NCBI RefSeq assembly: GCF_023715785.1
Contig: NZ_JAMBOX010000006.1
Span: 124,001 to 188,000 of the forward strand
Direction of reading: 5' to 3'
DNA length: 64,000 bases
DNA from: Neobacillus niacini
Lineage (GTDB): Bacteria > Bacillota > Bacilli > Bacillales > Cytobacillaceae
The notes beneath the pieces are model-generated. The model was given only the letters and a program-made list of their open reading frames with translations, made no database searches and was not told the origin of the DNA. Made by a program: the position numbers and the translations under genes. Positions 16,704-25,544 of this stretch are shown here, piece by piece (positions within the stretch are counted from its first letter, which is position 1; every line of letters starts with the position of its first letter).

Positions 16704-17921
16704 ATGAGAAAGCCAAAAATTGTTATTCTCGGTGCTGGATATGGCGGATTGATGACAACTGTTCGTTTACAAAAACATCTTGGCGTGAACGAAGCCGATA
16801 TCGTTCTGGTTAATAAACACGATTATCATTACGAAACTACTTGGCTGCATGAAGCTTCAGCGGGTACGCTGCACCATGACAAAGTCCGTTATGATATACG
16901 GGATGTCATTGACCGCAGCAAGGTTGACTTTGTTCAAGCGAATGTTGAACAAATTGACAAGGAAAACAAAAAGATTATCTTGGATAATGGTGAGCTAGAT
17001 TATGATTATCTTGTCATTGCTCTAGGAGGCGAGCCGGAAACCTTCGGCATTAAAGGGTTAAAGGAATATGCGTTCGGAATTGTCAATGTCAACTCTTCAC
17101 GGTTATTGCGTGAGCATATTGAATACCAATTTGCAACGTACAGCACGGAAGAAGAAAAGAATGATAACCGTTTGACGATTGTTGTCGGCGGTGCCGGGTT
17201 TACAGGAGTTGAGTTTCTTGGCGAACTGACCAACCGGATTCCAGAATTATGCCATGAATATGATGTGGATTCCCATAAAGTAAAAATTATCTGTGTGGAG
17301 GCAGCCCCGACCGTTCTTCCTGGGTTCGATCAGGAATTGGTCGATTACGCTGTTTCACAATTAGAAAGAAAAGGCGTCGAGTTTAGGATTGGAACTGCCA
17401 TCAAAGAATGTACTCCTGATGGAATTATCGTTGCCAAAGGTGAGGAAGAGCCTTATGAAATCAAGGCAGGTACAGTTGTCTGGGCTGCGGGTGTCCGCGG
17501 GAACTCCGTCATTGAAAAATCAGGCTTTGAGGCGATGCGGGGACGCGTAAAAGTGCAACCAGATCTTCGTGCGCCGGGCTATGAGGATGTATTTATTATT
17601 GGCGACAGCTCTTTGGTAATCAATGAAGAAATCAATCGTCCATACCCGCCAACTGCGCAAATTGCCATGCAGCAGGGAGAACTAACAGCCCGCAATCTTG
17701 CAGCCTTGATCCGTAACAAACAAGATCTTGAAGAATTTAAGTTCGATAATAAAGGGACTGTTTGTTCGTTAGGTGAACATGATGCGATTGGGGTTGTCTT
17801 CGGCAAGAAATTAACCGGAACCAGTGCATCCTTCATGAAAAAAGTCGTGGATAACCGCTCTTTATTCATGATTGGCGGCGCCGGTCTCGTATTGAAAAAA
17901 GGAAAGTTTAATGTATTTTAA
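16704..17921 (+). CDS. yumB: YumB, type-II NADH dehydrogenase-like, 405 aa
   Basis: Type-II NADH:quinone oxidoreductase family. FAD site [17 protein letters not shown], then [24 protein letters not shown] site [18 protein letters not shown], second FAD motif [11 protein letters not shown] and a quinone-side motif [12 protein letters not shown]. It should reduce menaquinone at the cytoplasmic membrane face without proton pumping. C-terminal [18 protein letters not shown] matches YumB. Start chosen at ATG 16704 with GGAAGTGATC as ribosome site; a GTG at 16689 precedes it. Ends at a strong terminator. Confidence 0.9.
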   Translation: MRKPKIVILGAGYGGLMTTVRLQKHLGVNEADIVLVNKHDYHYETTWLHEASAGTLHHDKVRYDIRDVIDRSKVDFVQANVEQIDKENKKIILDNGELDYDYLVIALGGEPETFGIKGLKEYAFGIVNVNSSRLLREHIEYQFATYSTEEEKNDNRLTIVVGGAGFTGVEFLGELTNRIPELCHEYDVDSHKVKIICVEAAPTVLPGFDQELVDYAVSQLERKGVEFRIGTAIKECTPDGIIVAKGEEEPYEIKAGTVVWAAGVRGNSVIEKSGFEAMRGRVKVQPDLRAPGYEDVFIIGDSSLVINEEINRPYPPTAQIAMQQGELTARNLAALIRNKQDLEEFKFDNKGTVCSLGEHDAIGVVFGKKLTGTSASFMKKVVDNRSLFMIGGAGLVLKKGKFNVF

Positions 17922-17927
17922 TGGAAG

Positions 17928-17956
17928 AAAGGACAGGTTTTTGCCTGTCCTTTTTA
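17928..17956 (+). terminator. terminator after yumB
   Basis: AGGACAGG / CCTGTCCT stem with T run. Confidence 0.85.
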
Positions 17957-18136
17957 ATTTATCTGTAAACATTTTTTAAATTTTTTGAAAATTTGAGTAA
18001 CAATTCGAAAATGTAAGAAAATTTAACTTGTATCCGCTTTCTTGTGTCATTTTGCGCGATTTTCGCTCTTTTCATTTTTTGAAATTATTGATATATTATC
18101 AGAAAATTAAGTTAATTAATTAAGGAGTTGAGAGAG

Positions 18137-18262
18137 ATGACAGTAAAAAGCGTAGATACAAAAAATTGTTATTATTGCTCGGGGAACGGTTATTTCCAAT
18201 TAGTGCTAGGTGGATCGGAAACCTGTGCGTGCTGTGGCGGCACCGGGAAGAAAAAGGACTGA
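18137..18262 (+). CDS. yuiA: YuiA, small CxxCxGxG zinc-finger protein, 41 aa
   Basis: Very short gene with TAAGGAGTTGAGAGAG upstream of the ATG. The peptide has two CxxCxGxG motifs, CYYCSGNG and CACCGGTG, separated by about 11 residues. This is the DnaJ-type zinc-binding pair and fits B. subtilis YuiA, which lies at the same place before yuiB. Such proteins may bind zinc and act as a minimal chaperone or redox module, but the role is unknown. Confidence 0.85.
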   Translation: MTVKSVDTKNCYYCSGNGYFQLVLGGSETCACCGGTGKKKD

Positions 18263-18334
18263 TTTAATAGTGTTTTTATTGACTCCCTCTTTCACATTAA
18301 GTACACTAAATGTTGATGTGAAGGGGGAATTTCA

Positions 18335-18658
18335 ATGCAGATGAGCATTGTTGTCTTGATTATATCGATGCTATTATTTTTTGTATTATTTTTTGGAATC
18401 GGTTTTATTTTGAATATGCTGCTTCGGATGTCCTGGATTATGTCGTTCGTTTATCCGATTGTGGCAATTCTAATTATCGACAGGGTTCAATTTGTTGAAT
18501 ATTTTACTGATAGCGGGGCTGCTTTTCAGGATCTGGGCATCCGGATTACCTCGCTCGCGACAGCTGATATCCTGATTCTATCAAGTGGTCTGGCCGGAGC
18601 GGTTGCCGCCGGATTTACCATAAAACTGTTACGAAAAAGTGGATACCAAATGTTTTAA
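18335..18658 (+). CDS. yuiB: YuiB membrane protein, 107 aa
   Basis: Small integral membrane protein with three hydrophobic segments: about 4-30, 33-50 and 75-98 (ADILILSSGLAGAVAAGFTI). The order yuiA-yuiB-yuiC and the length match B. subtilis YuiB. No catalytic motif is visible and the function is unknown. GAAGGGGGAATTTCA is the ribosome site. Confidence 0.82.
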   Translation: MQMSIVVLIISMLLFFVLFFGIGFILNMLLRMSWIMSFVYPIVAILIIDRVQFVEYFTDSGAAFQDLGIRITSLATADILILSSGLAGAVAAGFTIKLLRKSGYQMF

Positions 18659-18690
18659 GATCCTTAGCGATGGCTAGAGGGTCTTTTTTT
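18657..18690 (+). terminator. terminator after yuiB
   Basis: AGATCCTTAGC / GCTAGAGGGTCT imperfect stem and a seven-base T run. Confidence 0.7.
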
Positions 18691-18793
18691 GCCATAACTG
18701 ATAGGTTTGATACCTGGAAATTTTTTTCACTCCTTTTTTGAATATTTCATTGCATCTTGGGAATGAATATTTTGGGAGGAGTGAAAAAATAAA

Positions 18794-19402
18794 ATGCATA
18801 AAATGAAAAATTGGACGAAGCGTTTTATAATGACATGCCTTTTCCTATTGGCTTTAATCGTTACGTTCCAATCTATTACGGGAATTAAGGCCCAAACGTT
18901 TGTCACAGCACTGGCAAATACAATTGCCCAAAGCGAGCCTGCATCCGGGTCAGCACCTACTTTAGAAAATTCTGTAGACTGGTCAAAATATCCGAAACAT
19001 ACCGTAACAGCTACCGGTTATACTGCTGGAGCAGAATCAACCGGCAAAAATCAGGGACATCCCGAGTATGGTATTACTTTTTCAGGTGTAAAAGTAAAGC
19101 GTGATTTATTTTCAACAATTGCCGCCGATTTAACGGTGTATCCAATCGGCACCATCTTGTTTATCCCGGGGTATGGTTATGGGGTTGTGGCCGATAAAGG
19201 CGGGGCCATTAAGGGAAATAAACTGGACCTATATTATGAGACGGTAGAGGATGTTTACCGGAACTGGGGCAAAAAGACGGTTGATGTTTATTTAGTGCAA
19301 AAAGGCGATGGCAGATTGACCGAGGAACAGCTTCAAGCGCTAAATGAAGACAAATCCCTGCAGGTTTTCCGCCAGCAATTTATAACTTCAGAAAAGAAAT
19401 GA
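18794..19402 (+). CDS. yuiC: YuiC, 3D-domain peptidoglycan lytic protein, 202 aa
   Basis: Secreted or membrane-anchored protein with an N-terminal signal anchor ([18 protein letters not shown]). The C-terminal 3D domain is of the Sps/MltA-like type: [54 protein letters not shown] and KLDLYYET, with the three conserved Asp residues present. B. subtilis YuiC is a stationary-phase muralytic transglycosylase, functionally akin to resuscitation factors. Predicted to cleave peptidoglycan outside the membrane. Confidence 0.88.
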   Translation: MHKMKNWTKRFIMTCLFLLALIVTFQSITGIKAQTFVTALANTIAQSEPASGSAPTLENSVDWSKYPKHTVTATGYTAGAESTGKNQGHPEYGITFSGVKVKRDLFSTIAADLTVYPIGTILFIPGYGYGVVADKGGAIKGNKLDLYYETVEDVYRNWGKKTVDVYLVQKGDGRLTEEQLQALNEDKSLQVFRQQFITSEKK

Positions 19403-19424
19403 CAGGCCGCGAGCCTGTTTTTTG
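19402..19424 (+). terminator. terminator after yuiC
   Basis: ACAGGC / GCCTGT stem, short loop, T run. Confidence 0.75.
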
Positions 19425-19473
19425 TTTATAAATTTCATTACAATAGTAGTAAAAACTAAAGGGGAAGCTGGAT

Positions 19474-19851
19474 ATGGATTACCCAATGGAATACTATGAG
19501 TTTTTTGTCAGCTTTAACGAAGGCGACTACTATACCTGTCACGATTTGCTTGAGGAAATGTGGATGACCGACAAGGATAATCTTTTTTTAAAAGGGCTAT
19601 TGCAGATGAGTGTGGCGATTTATCATTATGAGTATGGCAATGTAAAAGGCGCCAGAATGATGATGTTTACGGCTTATAACTATCTGCAGGCCTATCGCCC
19701 GAAGTATTGGGGCCTTGATTTGGAAAAGGTCTACCCGTTTATTGAAAAATGTTTGATGACAATTCCTCTCGATATCGACCGAGTGCCGTTTGAGCAGGTG
19801 AATGAACTTCCAAAGCTGCCGGAATTAGTCCTGTATCTGGAGGATGATTAG
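19474..19851 (+). CDS. DUF309 domain protein, 125 aa
   Basis: Helical DUF309 protein. The diagnostic motif is FNEGDYYTCHDLLEEMW near the N-terminus, followed by FLKGLLQMSVAIYHYEYGNVKGA, which is the helix-turn-helix-like repeat of this family. The conserved His and Glu suggest a buried charged pair, but no enzymatic role is known. AAGGGGAAGCTGGAT precedes the ATG. The gene is not in this position in B. subtilis. Confidence 0.82.
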   Translation: MDYPMEYYEFFVSFNEGDYYTCHDLLEEMWMTDKDNLFLKGLLQMSVAIYHYEYGNVKGARMMMFTAYNYLQAYRPKYWGLDLEKVYPFIEKCLMTIPLDIDRVPFEQVNELPKLPELVLYLEDD

Positions 19852-19917
19852 ATAGTCGAAATATTTTTGCGTTTTCGCTATAATTAAACTCGTAAAAATT
19901 TGGAGGTGTGGGCAACA

Positions 19918-21426
19918 ATGTTTCAGGTGAAAAATGGTTGGGAACTTACACAGAAACATGAAGGACTGGTGGTTGGACTTTTTGACAAGCCTGAGAAATT
20001 TGGCAGGCAGCTTGCCAAGCTGGATGAGCAGTTTTCAGGACAGCTGACAGAACTCGTCAAAGCTGGTGATATATCGGCAAAATTAAATGCAATTAATAAG
20101 GTACATAGTTTTGGGAAAATCGGAGCCAAGCGGATTTGGTTTGTCGGACTTGGCAAGGAAAAGGAGTTTACCTTTCACAAGCTCGAAAAAGCGTTAGGCA
20201 AACTGTTTAAAGAAATCAAAGGAAGCAAGGTTACGGAAGCTGCCGTTTATTTGGATTCCTTCCTAACTGATCAAGTAGATGGCTTGGATGCCGCCCATGC
20301 TGTTAGTGAGGCGTTGTTGCTTGCAACATACCAATTTGATGGTTATCGGCAGAAGTCAAATGAACCGGAACGGAAGCTGGAGATACTGACTGTTTATTGC
20401 GATACTGTTCCTGAAGACGAGGTTGCTGCCTCGCTTACGGTTGGATATGCATTTGGAAAAGGCACCAATTCGGCACGTACGCTCGTTAACACACCTGGAA
20501 ATATGCTGACTGCAACAGATATGGCCAATTATGCGGTTGAGCTGGCCGGGAAGTATGACTTTGAAGTGGAAATTCTCGATAAAGCGGACATTGAAAAATT
20601 GGGAATGGGTGCATTTCTTGCGGTAAACCAAGGTTCAACCGAACCGCCGAAAATGATTGTCTTGAAATACCAGGGCAAGGATGAGTGGAAGGATGTCATC
20701 GGTTTGGTAGGCAAAGGGATTACGTTTGATACCGGGGGCTATTCGATTAAAACGAAAACAGGCATTGTCGGTATGAAAACCGATATGGGCGGTGCTGCCG
20801 CTGTTCTTGGCGCGATGGAAATCATCGGAGAAACGCGACCGGAGCAGAATGTCGTTGCCGTCATTCCTTCAACTGATAATATGATTAGCGGACATGCGTT
20901 CAAGCCGGATGATGTGGTTGCCTCGATGAGTGGCAAAACAATTGAAGTATTAAACACTGATGCTGAAGGCCGTCTCGTGCTGGCAGATGCTGTCACCTAT
21001 GCCAAGCATCATGGCGCCGAATATTTAGTCGATGTTGCTACCCTGACTGGTGGCGTAATTACCGCGCTTGGGGTTAATACAACCGGGGCAATGACGAATA
21101 ACGAGCCGCTTTATGAGCAGGTATTGGAGGCTGCCCATGAGGCTGGAGAGCAGATGTGGCAATTGCCGTTATTTGAAAGCGAGAAAGAGCGAGTCCGCAC
21201 CAGTAAGGTGGCTGATTTGAATAACTCTCCTGGCAGCGAGGGGCATGCGATTGTTGCGGGTGCATTTATTGGTGAGTTTGCCGAGAGTACCCCTTGGGTG
21301 CATTTGGATATTGCCGGGACTGCAACTTCTTCCAAAGCACACGACCTTGGCCCGGCGGGAGCAACCGGGGTCATGACTCGCACCCTAGCTTTGTTTGTGG
21401 AACGGTTTGAGCCAATTGAAAAGTGA
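19918..21426 (+). CDS. pepA: leucyl aminopeptidase (M17), 502 aa
   Basis: Cytosolic M17 aminopeptidase that removes N-terminal residues from peptides with a two-metal site. Metal-binding and catalytic sequence can be read: [33 protein letters not shown] and the family signature [14 protein letters not shown]. The N-terminal 170 residues are the macro-like regulatory domain. The ATG at 19918 has GGAGGTGTGGGCAACA upstream; a TTG/GTG reading 18 bp earlier falls on the ribosome site. Corresponds to B. subtilis YuiE. Confidence 0.93.
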   Translation: MFQVKNGWELTQKHEGLVVGLFDKPEKFGRQLAKLDEQFSGQLTELVKAGDISAKLNAINKVHSFGKIGAKRIWFVGLGKEKEFTFHKLEKALGKLFKEIKGSKVTEAAVYLDSFLTDQVDGLDAAHAVSEALLLATYQFDGYRQKSNEPERKLEILTVYCDTVPEDEVAASLTVGYAFGKGTNSARTLVNTPGNMLTATDMANYAVELAGKYDFEVEILDKADIEKLGMGAFLAVNQGSTEPPKMIVLKYQGKDEWKDVIGLVGKGITFDTGGYSIKTKTGIVGMKTDMGGAAAVLGAMEIIGETRPEQNVVAVIPSTDNMISGHAFKPDDVVASMSGKTIEVLNTDAEGRLVLADAVTYAKHHGAEYLVDVATLTGGVITALGVNTTGAMTNNEPLYEQVLEAAHEAGEQMWQLPLFESEKERVRTSKVADLNNSPGSEGHAIVAGAFIGEFAESTPWVHLDIAGTATSSKAHDLGPAGATGVMTRTLALFVERFEPIEK

Positions 21427-21524
21427 TAAATAACTTCTTAGGCTAAGCCCGCCCACTCCAAACACCCCCTTTTCGCATATGAAATAGTGTAGGTAATTAG
21501 CATAGAAAGGGAGGTAGGGCCTTT

Positions 21525-21797
21525 ATGTATCCCTATTATCGAAGCCCATACCCTGTGGCAGATCAAAGATTTATCGGAGGTTGGGGATTGGGCTTGCCGC
21601 TGGCAATTGGCGGACTTGGCTTTTTAGGCGGATTAATCGGCGGGGGTCTAGGTGCGTCTTTAGCTTTACGCCCTCCATTTGGAGGGTTCGGATATGGCGG
21701 TTACGGCTTTGGGGCTCCAGGGTTCGGATATCCCGGCTACGGCTTTGGGGCTCCAGGATTCGGAGCACCGGGATTTGGAGCGCCATATTATTACTGA
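21525..21797 (+). CDS. Gly/Phe/Tyr-rich low-complexity protein, 90 aa
   Basis: Short protein with a strong ribosome site (GGGAGGTAGGGCCTTT). The middle is hydrophobic and glycine-rich (LGLPLAIGGLGFLGGLIGGGLGASLAL, about residues 22-48) and could enter or cross a membrane. The C-terminal third repeats GYGFGAPGFG-like units ending in APYYY. Similar Gly/Tyr/Pro-rich proteins occur in spore coats of Bacillaceae, but a coat role here is only a guess. A second low-complexity protein of this general kind is at 26.2 kb. Confidence 0.65.
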   Translation: MYPYYRSPYPVADQRFIGGWGLGLPLAIGGLGFLGGLIGGGLGASLALRPPFGGFGYGGYGFGAPGFGYPGYGFGAPGFGAPGFGAPYYY

Positions 21798-21803
21798 ACA
21801 CAG

Positions 21804-21832
21804 AAAAAGCAGCTCATGCAGGGCTGTTTTTT
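21804..21832 (+). terminator. terminator after Gly-rich gene
   Basis: CAGC / GCTG-centred imperfect hairpin followed by six T. Confidence 0.55.
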
Positions 21833-21920
21833 CTATAGGCAAACATTTTTTTAAAAAGCAAAAAGGAAAATTCTGAAAATAATCGAATACAATTACTATA
21901 ATACATATGGAGGGGAAATC

Positions 21921-22304
21921 ATGATTGAAAACACATTGATTCATGCATTGGGAATTGAAATAACCTATTTTGAAAAAGGGAAAGTAGTGGCAACCATGCC
22001 GGTGGATGAGCGGACGCGTCAGCCATACGGAATTCTTCATGGCGGCGCATCCGTTGCACTCGCGGAAACAGTGGCGAGTATGGGGGCATTTGAACTAGTT
22101 GACAAGGAGACAGAAATTGTCGCCGGACTCGAAATAAATGCAAACCATGTCCGCCCTAAAAGTGAAGGAGTCGTTACTGCCGTAGGAACTGTACTCCACC
22201 AGGGCAAAACGACACAGGTTTGGGATATAAAGATTACGGATGAGCAGGATCGCCTGATTTGCATTTCGAGATGTACAATGGCAGTCATAAAAAAGAAAAA
22301 TTAA
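21921..22304 (+). CDS. yuxO: hotdog-fold acyl-CoA thioesterase (YuxO/PaaI-like), 127 aa
   Basis: PaaI-type hotdog thioesterase. The signature is RQPYGILHGGASVALAETVASMG, where HGG and the Glu of LAE form the catalytic region, followed by GLEINANHVRPKSEGVVTAVG. Members include 1,4-dihydroxy-2-naphthoyl-CoA thioesterase of menaquinone synthesis, to which B. subtilis YuxO is assigned; the symbol is given with reservation. TGGAGGGGAAATC is the ribosome site. A neighbouring kapD gene follows after a terminator. Confidence 0.75.
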   Translation: MIENTLIHALGIEITYFEKGKVVATMPVDERTRQPYGILHGGASVALAETVASMGAFELVDKETEIVAGLEINANHVRPKSEGVVTAVGTVLHQGKTTQVWDIKITDEQDRLICISRCTMAVIKKKN

Positions 22305-22308
22305 CCCG

Positions 22309-22341
22309 AAAGGAGGTGGATGAATTTCCCTCCTCCTTTTT
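22309..22341 (+). terminator. terminator after yuxO-like gene
   Basis: AAAGGAGGTGG ... CCTCCTCCTTTTT stem; despite containing a ribosome-site-like sequence it is best read as a terminator. Confidence 0.7.
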
Positions 22342-22475
22342 GGCTATATTGTGAAAAAATTTAAAAAATTTACTTGAAATTCGTGTTATAATGTAAGGAA
22401 TAAGCACAATTTTTTGTACAGGTTTCTCTATATAATGTAATAAACTTACTCTAAGGAAAGGTGGTGAATCTGGGG

Positions 22476-23096
22476 ATGGCAAAGCGGCAGCATTTATTTA
22501 TTGATTTTGAGTTTACGATGCCGGAACGAAATGGCCGAATGAAAGATTTTTTTGCGGAAATTATCGAGGTAGGGATTGTTGCGGTCGTTGATGACGTGGT
22601 GACGGAGCAGTTTTCCTCCTTTGTGACTCCGCTTAAGTTCCCAAAATTATCCGAACGTTGTAAGTCATTCTTACATATTTCCCAGCAGCAAGTGGACATG
22701 GGACTGTCATTTTTTGAATTTATTCGAAAGCTAGAAGAATTTAATAAACCAATTCTTGATACCACCATCGTTACCTGGGGAAATATGGACATGAAGGTGC
22801 TGCGCCAAAATTGTCTGGCTGCAGGGACAGCATTTCCGTTTAACGCAAAAGAATTGGACCTCTCGATGGAATATAAACGGTTTTTCGGTGACCAGAATCA
22901 AACAGGTCTTTGGAAAGCGGTCCAAGAATATGGCAAAGAAGGAACCGGACGGCACCACCGGGCCCTCGATGATGCCTTGACTACCTACAATATATTCAAA
23001 CTGGTGGAAAAGGATAAACGCTACTTGGAGAAACCAAAGCCAACTACAATTGGTGATCGGGTTGATTTTTCAAAGTTATTAAATGAATTCGCTTAA
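22476..23096 (+). CDS. kapD: KapD 3'-5' exonuclease-like sporulation inhibitor, 206 aa
   Basis: DEDDh exonuclease fold. The catalytic motifs read IDFEFTMPE near the N-terminus and GRHHRALDDALTTYNIF near the C-terminus (His and Asp of Exo III). In B. subtilis KapD restrains sporulation through the KinA/KinB phosphorelay. Start at ATG 22476, with AAGGTGGTGAA upstream; two GTG codons at 22461/22464 lie inside the ribosome site. A consensus-like TATAAT with extended -10 (TGTTATAAT) ends at about 22391. Convergent with kapB across a perfect terminator. Confidence 0.85.
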   Translation: MAKRQHLFIDFEFTMPERNGRMKDFFAEIIEVGIVAVVDDVVTEQFSSFVTPLKFPKLSERCKSFLHISQQQVDMGLSFFEFIRKLEEFNKPILDTTIVTWGNMDMKVLRQNCLAAGTAFPFNAKELDLSMEYKRFFGDQNQTGLWKAVQEYGKEGTGRHHRALDDALTTYNIFKLVEKDKRYLEKPKPTTIGDRVDFSKLLNEFA

Positions 23097-23097
23097 A

Positions 23098-23125
23098 AGG
23101 CCAAATACCGAACCGGATTTGGCCT
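23098..23125. terminator. bidirectional terminator, kapD/kapB
   Basis: Perfect AGGCCAAAT / ATTTGGCCT stem between convergent genes. Confidence 0.8.
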
Positions 23126-23132
23126 AAACAAT

Positions 23133-23516
23133 TTATTGGCGAAAATAATCCTTTTCTAATGAAGCCAAACAGTTTAAGCTCATCTCCGCCCATTTCGTGT
23201 CCATTTCCGTCAGTTCCTTTTTCATTTTCTCTACAGCTTCACGCAGCGATTGTAAATAATCCGGGATTTCTCCATCATATGGCTTGACCATTTGCTTTGG
23301 AACATTTGCCTGCTCCCTGAAACTTAGCGCTTTTCGTTCATGAAAAATCAAAACATCGGCATCCTTGGGATTATGCAGGTCCCCTTGCATGGGATGCTTG
23401 GCAACCGCCAATACTCTTACCAAGTAAGCTTGAGGGCGAATATCGGTAATTTCCCCAACATATTTCCCCGTTTTATAAATTCCTGTTACTTTATCTCCTA
23501 ATTGCAATTCCGTCAA
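23133..23516 (-). CDS. kapB: KapB-like protein, 127 aa
   Basis: Kinase-associated protein B, in B. subtilis needed for KinB-driven entry into sporulation. The N-terminal block LGDKVTGIYKTGKYVGEITDIRPQAYLVRVLAV is an SH3-like beta barrel, followed by HPMQGDLHNPKDADVLIFHERKALSFREQ and a helical end. I set the start at TTG 23516 with TAGGAGTG upstream, giving the known family length; the frame continues upstream but lacks a ribosome site. No lipobox or signal peptide is present, so the name 'lipoprotein' used in the family does not apply to this copy. Confidence 0.8.
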   Translation of the reverse strand: MTELQLGDKVTGIYKTGKYVGEITDIRPQAYLVRVLAVAKHPMQGDLHNPKDADVLIFHERKALSFREQANVPKQMVKPYDGEIPDYLQSLREAVEKMKKELTEMDTKWAEMSLNCLASLEKDYFRQ

Positions 23517-23630
23517 AATCAACACTCCTAACGATATCTTTAATTCCATTTTAGTAGAAAGTAGGATAAATTAAAAACATAGTGCAAAATTTTTCTATTA
23601 CATTAAAGTGAAAAAATGGAGGGAAGATAA

Positions 23631-24374
23631 ATGAGAAAGAGTTTGCAAATGTTATTTATGTCACTATCAATTGTTCTGGTTTTGGCGGCATGCGGTACTG
23701 CCGACAAGAACGATGCACCGAAGCAGCAAAGCGCTCCGTCTAAAACAGAACAAAAGGAAGGAGACCAGCAAGTGGCAAATTCGGTTTATCCGCAGCTTAC
23801 TACTGAGGTAGCTGAGAATGAGCGGCTAGTGGAAATGGAAACATCAATGGGGAATATCAAAATTAAGCTGTTTCCGGAAGCTGCACCAAAGGCAGTCGAA
23901 AACTTTATTAAACACAGTGAGGACGGTTATTACGACGGACTGATTTTTCACAGGGTTATCAAGGACTTCATGATCCAGGGTGGCGACCCTAACGGCAATG
24001 GGACCGGCGGCGAAAGCATTTGGGGTGCCCCGTTTGAGGATGAGTTTTCGAAGAATCTAATCAATCTCCGCGGAGCCTTGTCAATGGCCAATTCCGGTGA
24101 AAACACAAATGGCAGCCAATTTTTTATCGTCCAAAGCAGTAAGCTTGACCCGTCGCTAAAGTCACAAATGGAAAAAATCGATTATTATACAAAAGAGATC
24201 ATCGCGGCCTATGAAGAAAGAGGCGGCACGCCTTGGCTTGACCAACGCCATACTGTGTTTGGACAAGTCATTGAAGGAATGGACGTTGTTGACAAGATTG
24301 CTGATACACCTGTAGATGGGAAGGACAAGCCTGAGACCGATGTCATCATTAAAAAGATAAACGTGTTAAAATAA
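23631..24374 (+). CDS. lipoprotein peptidyl-prolyl cis-trans isomerase (cyclophilin), 247 aa
   Basis: Secreted cyclophilin anchored by lipid: signal peptide ending in the lipobox LAAC at residues 18-21. A charged linker rich in Lys/Gln/Glu follows, then a cyclophilin domain from about residue 65. Diagnostic strings are [20 protein letters not shown] (catalytic Arg and Phe, Gln), [19 protein letters not shown] and [15 protein letters not shown]. It would assist folding of exported proteins at the membrane-wall interface. Distinct from PrsA-type parvulin foldases. Confidence 0.9.
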   Translation: MRKSLQMLFMSLSIVLVLAACGTADKNDAPKQQSAPSKTEQKEGDQQVANSVYPQLTTEVAENERLVEMETSMGNIKIKLFPEAAPKAVENFIKHSEDGYYDGLIFHRVIKDFMIQGGDPNGNGTGGESIWGAPFEDEFSKNLINLRGALSMANSGENTNGSQFFIVQSSKLDPSLKSQMEKIDYYTKEIIAAYEERGGTPWLDQRHTVFGQVIEGMDVVDKIADTPVDGKDKPETDVIIKKINVLK

Positions 24375-24442
24375 TTGGTCCCAACCCATTTTTATTGCTA
24401 TAATTTCTTTAGAGCACGTCTCTAAAGAAAGGAAAGATATCC

Positions 24443-24652
24443 ATGTTTCAATCCTTCATCCTGTCATTATTCTTATACTTTCCGGAGGATAAGTCCGAAT
24501 ATTTTCCTGCCGCCATCAGCTTTACGATTTTCTTTATTGCCTGCATTTTTACGATGCGGTTTATCATCAAGATTTCGAAACGGGAAGCGGAAAAAGCAAA
24601 AGAACTTGAAGAACGAATTGAACAAAACGAAGCCACGCAAAAGAACAGTTAA
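24443..24652 (+). CDS. small single-pass membrane protein, 69 aa
   Basis: One transmembrane helix (YFPAAISFTIFFIACIFTMRFII, about 20-42), followed by a highly charged coiled-coil-like tail ISKREAEKAKELEERIEQNEA. GAAAGGAAAGATATCC precedes the ATG. It may be a membrane tether or a bacterial small-protein partner; I do not recognise the family. Confidence 0.6.
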   Translation: MFQSFILSLFLYFPEDKSEYFPAAISFTIFFIACIFTMRFIIKISKREAEKAKELEERIEQNEATQKNS

Positions 24653-24668
24653 TAATACTGTCCTCAGA

Positions 24669-24703
24669 TTGTCGAGAAAGGGTATATTTCTCGGCAATTT
24701 TTT
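24669..24703 (+). terminator. terminator, shared with the 52.3-kb copy
   Basis: TTGTCGAGAAA / TTTCTCGGCAA stem (one wobble) and a long T run. The same hairpin occurs at 52260-52294. Confidence 0.8.
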
Positions 24704-24752
24704 TATTGGAAAATGAATTGCTAATTTTATTTAAATTGCCCTGCTAAGGGGC

Positions 24753-24862
24753 CTGTTGATTTCCGCTCCAGGTGCTTCGCTTTCCGCGGGCGGTTCGGGA
24801 AGCCTCCTCAGCGCGTTCCTCGCCTGCGGGGTCTCCCTTGTACCGTACTCCCGCAGGACACT
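24753..24862 (+). repeat. GC-rich interspersed element, right arm missing
   Basis: Begins CTGTTGATTTCCGCTCCAGG and holds TTCGCTTTCCGCGGGCGG and GCCTGCGGGGTCTCCC, the pattern also at 52350-52483 and, inverted, at 53076-53208. Those copies end with the inverted sequence ATCAACAG, but here the right end stops at about CCCGCAGGACA and is lost. About 200 bp including the upstream terminator are near-identical to 52256-52463. Confidence 0.8.
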
Positions 24863-24907
24863 GAATTACTTCCTCGAATCCGCTCACGCACGGTTTTTTG
24901 TTGACTT

Positions 24908-25458
24908 CGGTCGATAAGAACCTTTTTTAAACGACCGGCGCGCAGTTTTTTGAGTGGCTTCGGTCGATAAGAACCACTTTAAACGACCGGCGCGCAGTTT
25001 TTTGAGTGGCTTCGGTCGATAAGAACCACTTTAAACGACCGGCGCGCAGTTTTTTGAGTGGCTTCGGTCGATAAGAACCACATTAAACGACCGGCGCGCA
25101 GTTTTTTGAGTGGCTTCGGTCGATAAGAACCACTTTAAACGACCGACGCGCGGTTTTTTGAATGGCTTCGGTCGATAAGAACCTCTTTAAACGACCGGCG
25201 CGCAGTTTTTTGAGTGGCTTCGGTCGATAAGAACCTCTTTAAACGACCGACGCGCGGTTTTTTGAATGGCTTCGGTCGATAAGAACCTCTTTAAACGACC
25301 GACGCGCGGTTTTTTGAATGGTCTTGGTCGATAAGAACCACTTTAAACGACCGACGCGCGGTTTTTTGAATGGCTTCGGTCGATAAGAACCTCTTTAAAC
25401 GACCGACGCGCTTTTTTTGAATGGCCTCGGTCGATTAAGATCTTTTTATAGGGCCTCG
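24908..25458. repeat. 52-bp hairpin tandem array, 10 full units plus one partial
   Basis: Unit starts are at 24908, 24961, 25013, 25065, 25117, 25169, 25221, 25273, 25325, 25377, with a partial unit at 25428. The spacing is 52 bp, except 53 in the first unit and 51 in the last. Each unit has CGGTCG, a 17-nt A/T-rich middle (ATAAGAACC..TTTAAA) and CGACCG, which pair as a 6-bp stem; then GCGCG and a run of six T. Two unit types alternate in blocks: CAGTTTTTTGAGTGG and CGGTTTTTTGAATGG. No unique spacers are present. Confidence 0.93.
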
Positions 25459-25544
25459 ATTTCTATGATGGCCATTAGTCTCCGAATAGTCACCATCTCG
25501 GTTGTTCATACTAATCGCAAATTGTTTATTGCGGGGGGATAGTG

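Larger units (their letters stand above)
24653..25541. other. 889-bp gene-free region
   Basis: Holds a terminator (24669-24703), the truncated GC-rich element (24753-24862), a 52-bp tandem array (24908-25458) and, at about 25459-25541, the leader of the SOD-like gene. No reading frame is supported. Confidence 0.75.

Noticed and set aside
22309..22341. Strong ribosome binding site before kapD
   Set aside because: AAAGGAGGTGG is one arm of a terminator hairpin more than 130 bases before the kapD start.
24908..25458. CRISPR array
   Set aside because: Repeat units are contiguous with no unique spacers, and no cas genes are near; it is a tandem minisatellite.
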